Assembly: GCA_029244465.1 (NCBI GenBank)
Contig: JAQWQN010000144.1
Coordinates: 1-12,052, forward strand
Direction: 5' to 3'
DNA: 12,052 bases
Origin: Pseudomonadales bacterium
GTDB taxonomy: Bacteria; Pseudomonadota; Gammaproteobacteria; Pseudomonadales; Azotimanducaceae
The notes below the pieces were generated by a model that was not told where the DNA came from, did not search any database, and saw only the letters and a list, made by a program, of their open reading frames with translations. This document shows positions 7,729-12,052 of this stretch, one piece after another. Position 1 is the first letter of the stretch. The number at the start of each line of letters is the position of its first letter. The position numbers and the translations under genes are program-made.

Positions 7729-10153
7729 AGCGAGTTTGCTGATAATGTTCTTCGTGCTCGGTGAGTGTGCCGGTGATGCCGGCTGCGACGAGCGAGTAAT
7801 ATTGTGCTGCTTCGATACCTAATTCTTGACGCAGTATTTCTTGGCTGTGTTCGCCAACGCAAGGCGCTGGTCTCAGGTCTGGCGCATCTGAAGCGGAGAA
7901 ATGCCAGGGGTAGCCCGGTAAGAATGAAGGTCCTGCCTCAGGATGATGAACTTCTTGGATGAAGCCGATTTCGTGCAAAGCACTCGTTTGCTTAGTATAA
8001 AGCTCATACAACGGCATAACGCGGGCGGCAGGAAGGCCTAATTTACACAGGGTGACTTCTAGTGTGTCAGCAGATTGATCCTGACTCCACCTGCGCAATT
8101 GCTCTTCCAGTAGCGGTTCGTTGGCTTTGCGGTATGGCAACGAGGCCCATTTAGACGCCCTTAATGAGCCACCAACTAACTTGGCCAGAGCCGCCCACTG
8201 TGCATCGCTTTCTACTGCCAAGGCAATCCACTCATCGTCGAGGCATGGGAAATTATTGTGTGGCGCGTGACGAGGGTGTCGATTGCCCATTGGCTGCGGC
8301 AGCGCATCGGTCAATTGGTATTCGATGAGTGCGTCACCACACAATGTCGTGACAGCCTCCATCATGGCCAGGTCTACCCGCTGTGGTTCGCCAGTGCGGT
8401 CACGGTGATGCAGCGCGGCCATGATGCCGCTGGCGAGCAGGTAGCCGCAAGTGGGGTCAGGATAGAGCCCGGCGGTATTCATTCCTGGGTCGCCTTCGTA
8501 CCCATGGAGCGATGACAAGCCGGACATGGGTTCAGTGCTGGCACCGTTCGCAGGGTAGTCGCTATACGGCCCCTCGGTGCCATATCCGGAGATAGAAGCC
8601 CAGATTATGCCTGGTCGTAGGGCCTGCAACTTGCGCAGAGTGACGCCCCAAGAGGGCATGACCGTGGCGCGGAAATTGTCGATCAAGATATCAAAATTTG
8701 GCACCAGGTCCCAAAACAGATCCATTCCTTGCGGATCTTTGAGGTTCAGTGTGAGTTCCCGTTTGTTGAGATTGACCGAATTATAGAGGCCTGAAGTGTT
8801 GAGTGGGTGTTGGCGCTTGTCTGCTTGGGCTACCCCCTGGGGCACTTCGTTTCGCACCCGACGCCAAACATCTGTGCGTTGAATCCCACCCAGTTGGACG
8901 ACATCAGCCCCCAACAACGAAAATATTTCCGTGGCAAACGTGCCTGACCAGGCCTGACCAAGGCTCAAAACACGAACGCCTTCAAGAGGGCCAGCTGGCC
9001 GCTCTGCGCCGGCTTTTGGCCGGTGAAAGCGGGATTCGGAAAACGTGCTGTTGTGTTCTTCCAGAGTCGGGGCCGTTTGCCGCAATCGCCATGGCACAGG
9101 CGAAAGCTTCAGGGGTGCGCCCGCCGAGCGTATCTTTTTTTTGCCATCTTTCGCGCGAACGGAGAGATTAGTTAGAAAGTCCCGCGCTGCGAATTGCTGA
9201 TCTTCCAACAGATCTTTTGTATCTTGCATGACACCCACCACGCATCGGAGCTTGGCAAGATCAGTGAAGACTTGCCAGCGGTCGATATGAGGAAGGATTG
9301 ATCCTAATGCCTTGACCACGCCTTGAAGATCGCGGCCATGACGGCCCACGTCGGGGATTAAATTAGGGTCCCGGCCCACCTCTGGTAAGCCCAATGCATC
9401 CATAGCCTGGGTCCAGTTATGGAAGTCGCCAATTGCCAAGTGCATGCGACCCCCACCCACGTGCCAAAGCGGGCCTGGTTGGCCACGCTTTCGCCAACCT
9501 GTCGGACCATAGGAATCACCCTGAGCCGCGTAAATAGACATGATTCCCCAGGGATGCACGGTATGCGCAAAAGCCTCAACCTCACTGACATCGACACGTT
9601 CAGCAACCGCTACCGTACCGCGTCGGTACAGAGCGGCCGCGGCCGCGATGTAGCCTGCGATGCCGCCGACGTAACCGCTCTGGTGTCGTGGCATTTGTAG
9701 CGGTGGTTCGTCGCGCATACGATTAATATATGACCATCCGGTCCTGGCACTGTGTGTTAGGTTGTTACCGGGGTATTCACTCAATGTGCCGTTGGCACCG
9801 TGTGGGGTAAGACAAAGGTGAACGCTGTCCTTGCTCAACCAGGGTTCAATAGTTTTGGCAGTTTTCAAGTTGGTTGTCACGATCACGTCTGCCTGCTGGA
9901 TATCGCTTTCTAGCTCCGACAAATCCGTGAAGATTCGACGGTTCTTATTCCAGTTCACGTACAGATGAACCGGGCTTTCCGCTACGTCGTTCGCAAAAGG
10001 CGGCTCATGACGCAGAGTATGTCCAACGTCGGGTTCGGCGAGTATCACCGTGGCGCCATAGTCACCAAACAAGCGGGCAGCAAACGCGCCCGACAAGCGG
10101 GTCGATAAGTCCAGGACGTTTAAACCTTGATACGCAGCTGGTGATGCGCTCAC
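7727..10153 (-). CDS. Double-domain CaiB/BaiF (family III) CoA-transferase
   Basis: Family III enzymes move CoA between acids, or isomerise CoA esters, through an aspartyl-CoA anhydride. This protein has two complete family domains in one 808-residue chain, twice the usual 380-430. The first is about residues 8-370 (LNVLDLSTRLSGAFAARLFGDYGA, VNWNKNRR). The second is about 388-785 (VRVLSLGQAWSGTFATEIFSLLGADVV, NLNKRELTLNL, ISGYGTEGPY). Aligned by eye to formyl-CoA transferase, whose catalytic Asp169 lies in GDSNSGMH, the C-terminal half has D566 (LYPDPTCGY). The N-terminal half has glycine (G160) there and probably cannot form the covalent intermediate. The GTG at 10153 is the only start after an in-frame TAA at 10190-10192 and lacks its own Shine-Dalgarno sequence, but overlaps a short upstream ORF. 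The gene heads a likely operon with the carboxylase, so it probably supplies that enzyme's acyl-CoA; this is inference. Confidence 0.92.
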   Translation of the reverse strand: MSASPAAYQGLNVLDLSTRLSGAFAARLFGDYGATVILAEPDVGHTLRHEPPFANDVAESPVHLYVNWNKNRRIFTDLSELESDIQQADVIVTTNLKTAKTIEPWLSKDSVHLCLTPHGANGTLSEYPGNNLTHSARTGWSYINRMRDEPPLQMPRHQSGYVGGIAGYIAAAAALYRRGTVAVAERVDVSEVEAFAHTVHPWGIMSIYAAQGDSYGPTGWRKRGQPGPLWHVGGGRMHLAIGDFHNWTQAMDALGLPEVGRDPNLIPDVGRHGRDLQGVVKALGSILPHIDRWQVFTDLAKLRCVVGVMQDTKDLLEDQQFAARDFLTNLSVRAKDGKKKIRSAGAPLKLSPVPWRLRQTAPTLEEHNSTFSESRFHRPKAGAERPAGPLEGVRVLSLGQAWSGTFATEIFSLLGADVVQLGGIQRTDVWRRVRNEVPQGVAQADKRQHPLNTSGLYNSVNLNKRELTLNLKDPQGMDLFWDLVPNFDILIDNFRATVMPSWGVTLRKLQALRPGIIWASISGYGTEGPYSDYPANGASTEPMSGLSSLHGYEGDPGMNTAGLYPDPTCGYLLASGIMAALHHRDRTGEPQRVDLAMMEAVTTLCGDALIEYQLTDALPQPMGNRHPRHAPHNNFPCLDDEWIALAVESDAQWAALAKLVGGSLRASKWASLPYRKANEPLLEEQLRRWSQDQSADTLEVTLCKLGLPAARVMPLYELYTKQTSALHEIGFIQEVHHPEAGPSFLPGYPWHFSASDAPDLRPAPCVGEHSQEILRQELGIEAAQYYSLVAAGITGTLTEHEEHYQQTR

Positions 10154-10203
10154 ACCGAGGGCACTCGAGCACGGTGGTAGTGATGTCGATTATAGGCTTG
10201 CAT
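10150..10203 (-). CDS. Possible 17-residue leader peptide overlapping the CoA-transferase fusion start
   Basis: ATG at 10203, preceded by GGGAGAG (10213-10219) with a 9-nt gap, opens a 17-codon frame encoding MQAYNRHHYHRARVPSV. Its TGA (10150-10152) overlaps the GTG of the 808-residue gene (10151-10153) as GTGA, the classic coupling arrangement. The large gene has no other visible ribosome binding site. The peptide is rich in His and Arg (three His, three Arg) and resembles nothing I know. Alternatives: the true N-terminus of the large protein, split by a one-base indel, or chance. Whether the peptide is made is unknown. Confidence 0.42.
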   Translation of the reverse strand: MQAYNRHHYHRARVPSV

Positions 10204-10228
10204 GCGTTTTATCTCTCCCTTGCCCTTA

Positions 10229-10257
10229 ATAATTCCAGAATGACGGGTAAGACTCAA
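10229..10257 (-). promoter_or_regulatory. Candidate promoter for the CoA-transferase/carboxylase operon
   Basis: On the minus strand TTGAGT (10252-10257) is followed after 17 nt by AATTAT (10229-10234); each matches four of six consensus bases. Transcription would begin near 10222, just before the ribosome binding site of the leader ORF at 10203, giving a very short leader. It lies in the divergent intergenic region in the right orientation. Confidence 0.35.
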
Positions 10258-10327
10258 ATGAACGCATATTGCCAAATTGTTGATCGATTACATGGCTGTG
10301 GCTTGCAGTTCTGGCTGGAGTGGGCAA

Positions 10328-10356
10328 GGCTCCGCTTTCGTGGTCCGCGCAGAGCC
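10328..10356 (+). promoter_or_regulatory. Possible hairpin in the leader of the divergent CoA-transferase gene
   Basis: GGCTCCGC (10328-10335) can pair with GCG (10347-10349) plus GAGCC (10352-10356), leaving a CA bulge and an 11-nt loop. It sits about 65 nt upstream of the TTG start at 10420. There is no following T run, so it is not a terminator. No known riboswitch is recognised; it could be chance in GC-rich sequence. Confidence 0.2.
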
Positions 10357-10406
10357 GGTTCTGTTCTCAGCCTTGCTGATCTGTGGCGGGACTAGCCATG
10401 TTTTTC

Positions 10407-10413
10407 AAGGAGA
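10407..10413 (+). promoter_or_regulatory. Ribosome binding site supporting a TTG start
   Basis: AAGGAGA, 6 nt before TTG 10420. It is a near-perfect Shine-Dalgarno sequence. An in-frame TAG at 10393-10395 excludes a longer protein, and the next ATG (residue 34) lies inside the conserved N-terminal fold, so this site decides the unusual start codon. Confidence 0.8.
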
Positions 10414-10419
10414 GATAGC

Positions 10420-11517
10420 TTGCAGAATTCCGAAAACGACGCCGGTGGTGAAGCAACTTCTCGTGGCCCACTGTCGGGACTCCGGATCCTAGACCTATGC
10501 TCGGTCGTATCGGGTCCCATGGCTGCCGTTGTGCTCGCCGATCAAGGTGCGGATGTCATCAAGATTGAACCACCAGGTTGGGGTGACGGCATTCGTAACC
10601 TTGGGGCGTCGCGTAATGGCATGAGCGCAATCTTTGCGTTGATTAATCGCAACAAACGGTCAGTTGGTATCAATCTCAAACATCCGTCCGGCGCTAATAT
10701 AGTGCGCCGACTTGCAGAAGATGCAGACGTGGTTATGCAGAACTACCGGCCAGGTCGGATGGATCGGCTTGACCTGGGCTACGAGGCTTTGAGTAAGATC
10801 AATCCAGAGCTGATTTATACCTCGATCTCTGGTGTCGGAGAGGTGGGGCCCTATGCCGAGCAACGCGTTTTTGACTATGTGATTCAGGGTCTGAGTGGTG
10901 TCGTCGATGCACAGTCGACAGATGGCGAACCAAAAATGGTACGCACGATCTTGTATGACAAATTGACTGCATTGACAGCGGCGCAAGGGATTACCGCGGC
11001 TCTACTGGCTCGAGAAAGGGGTGCCGGGGGGACTCATGTGCAACTTTCCATGCTCGATGCTGGCATCTACTTTAACTGGCCTGAACTGATGTGGAACTGC
11101 AGCTTCGAAGGCGAAGGTGTAAATTACAGCGGCGAATTGGCCGACATGTATGAAGTCAGTAAGACCAGTGATGGCCACATAGTGTCCCACCACCTCGGCG
11201 CTGACACGTCTGGTTATACTACCGATGAACTGGTAGAACTCTTAGCTGCCAACGAGATTGCAGTTGCTCGCGTGAATTCCCGCGAAGACGTGCTGAGAGA
11301 CCCACAGGTCGAGGCGATGAAACTATTGCATCGGTTCGAGCACCCGCGCGGTGGCGCCATGGTTCTGCCGCGATCGCCCTTACGTTTTGGCGATCAGGCG
11401 TGGACGCAGCAGCGTCCCTCGCCGGATGTTGGTCAACACACGGTTGAAGTGTTGGCTGAACTTGGCATGACGATGGATGAGATGCAGGCGCTAGCGCGCG
11501 AACAGGCGATTGGTTGA
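10420..11517 (+). CDS. CaiB/BaiF family III CoA-transferase, shortened
   Basis: A single family III CoA-transferase domain of 365 residues. Recognisable blocks are LSGLRILDLCSVVSGPMAA (18-36) with LADQGADVIKIEPP (39-52), INRNKRSVGINLKHPSG (75-91), YRPGRMDRLDLGY (109-121) and ISGVGEVGPY (136-145). The catalytic aspartate by alignment with formyl-CoA transferase Asp169 is D180, in ILYDKLTAL; it is followed by LSMLDAG (209-215). The usual stretch after the first small-domain strand (the W...LG..pel..DpRF..R..n region) is missing: TSDGHIVSHHLGADTSG (249-265) runs straight into YTTDELVELL. This makes the protein 30-50 residues shorter than normal, probably through an in-frame deletion, so activity is uncertain. 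The TTG start has a strong ribosome binding site. The gene diverges from the CoA-transferase/carboxylase operon and converges on the sulfatase gene; substrate unknown. Confidence 0.9.
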   Translation: MQNSENDAGGEATSRGPLSGLRILDLCSVVSGPMAAVVLADQGADVIKIEPPGWGDGIRNLGASRNGMSAIFALINRNKRSVGINLKHPSGANIVRRLAEDADVVMQNYRPGRMDRLDLGYEALSKINPELIYTSISGVGEVGPYAEQRVFDYVIQGLSGVVDAQSTDGEPKMVRTILYDKLTALTAAQGITAALLARERGAGGTHVQLSMLDAGIYFNWPELMWNCSFEGEGVNYSGELADMYEVSKTSDGHIVSHHLGADTSGYTTDELVELLAANEIAVARVNSREDVLRDPQVEAMKLLHRFEHPRGGAMVLPRSPLRFGDQAWTQQRPSPDVGQHTVEVLAELGMTMDEMQALAREQAIG

Positions 11518-11616
11518 AAGCATAGGCCGGGCGGGTTATGGCTTGCCGGGTCGGTAGCGGTACATAATTTCGTCGTGGTCTGGCGGCCTCTTTTTAACCC
11601 TTGCGTCGTGTGGCTC

Positions 11617-11641
11617 GCCAGTTCTGGCATTTGTGTTTTTT
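11617..11641 (+). terminator. Weak terminator candidate between convergent genes
   Basis: GCCAGTTCTGGC (11617-11628) is a perfect inverted repeat, usable as a 4-bp stem with a GTTC loop. It is followed by ATTTGTG and six T residues (11636-11641). It lies in the 138-nt gap between the convergent CoA-transferase and sulfatase genes, where a terminator is expected, but the stem is short and not tight against the T run. Confidence 0.25.
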
Positions 11642-11655
11642 GGGCTACTGAACCG

Positions 11656-12051
11656 TCATCTGGTCTGGGTTGGGTTAAACGTGTCCTGTTCTGCTTGTGC
11701 GGCTTCGAACCATACCTCGGGTACCCTACCGGCAAAGGGTTCGTATTCAAAACGACAAGGTTGCTCGGACAAGCGAGGATCGCGCTGTGTTGCCAAGATC
11801 GCCAGTAAGCGCTGCTCAAGCTCAATTCGAACTGACTCATATTCGGGCTCTGCAGCGACATTGTTCAGGTAGTGCGGGTCAGCACGCAGATCGTACAGTT
11901 CTTCCCTCGGACGCTTGCCGAAAGCGAGGTCATAGAGCGGCTCAACATCGTGTTCTTCTCTGTGTGTGACTAACCATGCCTTAGTCGGGCTGGCGTCCAT
12001 GTCGCGCAGGGTCACGAAGGTGTCGTGGGTCAAGTCGTCGTTGGACGGTGC
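11656..12051 (-). CDS. Sulfatase, C-terminal part (gene runs off the right edge)
   Basis: The frame is open from the right edge to TGA at 11656-11658, giving the last 131 or so residues of a type I (formylglycine-dependent) sulfatase. The diagnostic part is KRPREELYDLRADPHYLNNVA, the small C-terminal subdomain motif (EELYDLxxDPxxxxNLA). The form with RPxEELYDL and the following FEYEPFAG is most like N-sulfoglucosamine sulfohydrolase-type and related sulfatases. The catalytic CxPSR motif and metal ligands lie outside the window, so the substrate (glycosaminoglycan, algal polysaccharide, aryl or choline sulfate) cannot be judged, nor can any signal peptide. TTG at 12033 is an internal leucine, not a start; codons continue upstream to the edge. 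Confidence 0.85.
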   Translation of the reverse strand, partial: APSNDDLTHDTFVTLRDMDASPTKAWLVTHREEHDVEPLYDLAFGKRPREELYDLRADPHYLNNVAAEPEYESVRIELEQRLLAILATQRDPRLSEQPCRFEYEPFAGRVPEVWFEAAQAEQDTFNPTQTR

Positions 12052-12052
12052 G

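Noticed and set aside
7719..7862. 48-codon N-terminal extension of the carboxylase reading frame
   Set aside because: It lies inside the 3' end of the CoA-transferase fusion, is Arg/His-rich, and precedes the canonical MNFKGVLIANRGEIAIR start, which has its own ribosome binding site.
7959..9592. Asp188 and Asp594 (VDVSEVE and VDLAMME) as the catalytic residues of the CoA-transferase fusion
   Set aside because: Counting along formyl-CoA transferase places its Asp169 in GDSNSGMH, well before this motif, so D566 and G160 are the relevant positions.
10141..10492. Plus-strand frames crossing the divergent intergenic region (10141-10395, 10277-10492)
   Set aside because: No recognisable motifs, low-complexity residue choice, and they overlap the well-supported TTG start at 10420 and its ribosome binding site.
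11433..11861. 142-codon minus-strand frame at the convergent gene ends
   Set aside because: It overlaps both the sulfatase C-terminus and the CoA-transferase 3' end in the wrong frames and has no family features.

Overview
The window is bacterial chromosomal DNA of moderate GC content. It fits a proteobacterium: a class II (E. coli-type) dihydroorotase and a long-form SAICAR synthetase suggest a gammaproteobacterium, but that placement is inference. There are two sorts of region. The left quarter is a gene graveyard around one intact gene. The rest is a compact, gene-dense block for acyl-CoA chemistry plus pyrimidine synthesis.

Left region (1-3213). A plus-strand aldehyde dehydrogenase gene is clearly dead: three in-frame stops, a frameshift in a T run, and three internal deletions, one of which removes the catalytic cysteine. 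It is followed by an intact but divergent purC-family gene. Next, on the minus strand, is what I read as the decayed 3' end of a molybdopterin oxidoreductase, with a 15-bp tandem duplication in its most conserved motif. Then come about 550 bases with no recognisable gene.

Middle region (3214-10203, all minus strand). In transcription order: a possible 17-codon leader ORF whose stop overlaps the next start as GTGA; an 808-residue fusion of two CaiB/BaiF (family III) CoA-transferase domains; a 1125-residue single-chain biotin-dependent acyl-CoA carboxylase (biotin carboxylase, biotin carrier and carboxyltransferase in one chain) 8 nt downstream; and pyrC 83 nt further on. The first two proteins make a likely operon: load an organic acid onto CoA, then carboxylate the thioester. 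In the fusion, only the C-terminal half keeps the catalytic aspartate.

Right region (10204-12052). A short divergent intergenic region separates this operon from a plus-strand third CaiB-like CoA-transferase that looks internally shortened. Its ribosome binding site and start context closely resemble those of the leader ORF on the other strand. It converges on the 3' end of a sulfatase gene that runs off the right edge.

The most interesting candidate system is the CoA-transferase / acyl-CoA carboxylase cluster. Its substrate cannot be read from the sequence. No tRNA, rRNA, CRISPR array or insertion sequence was seen.
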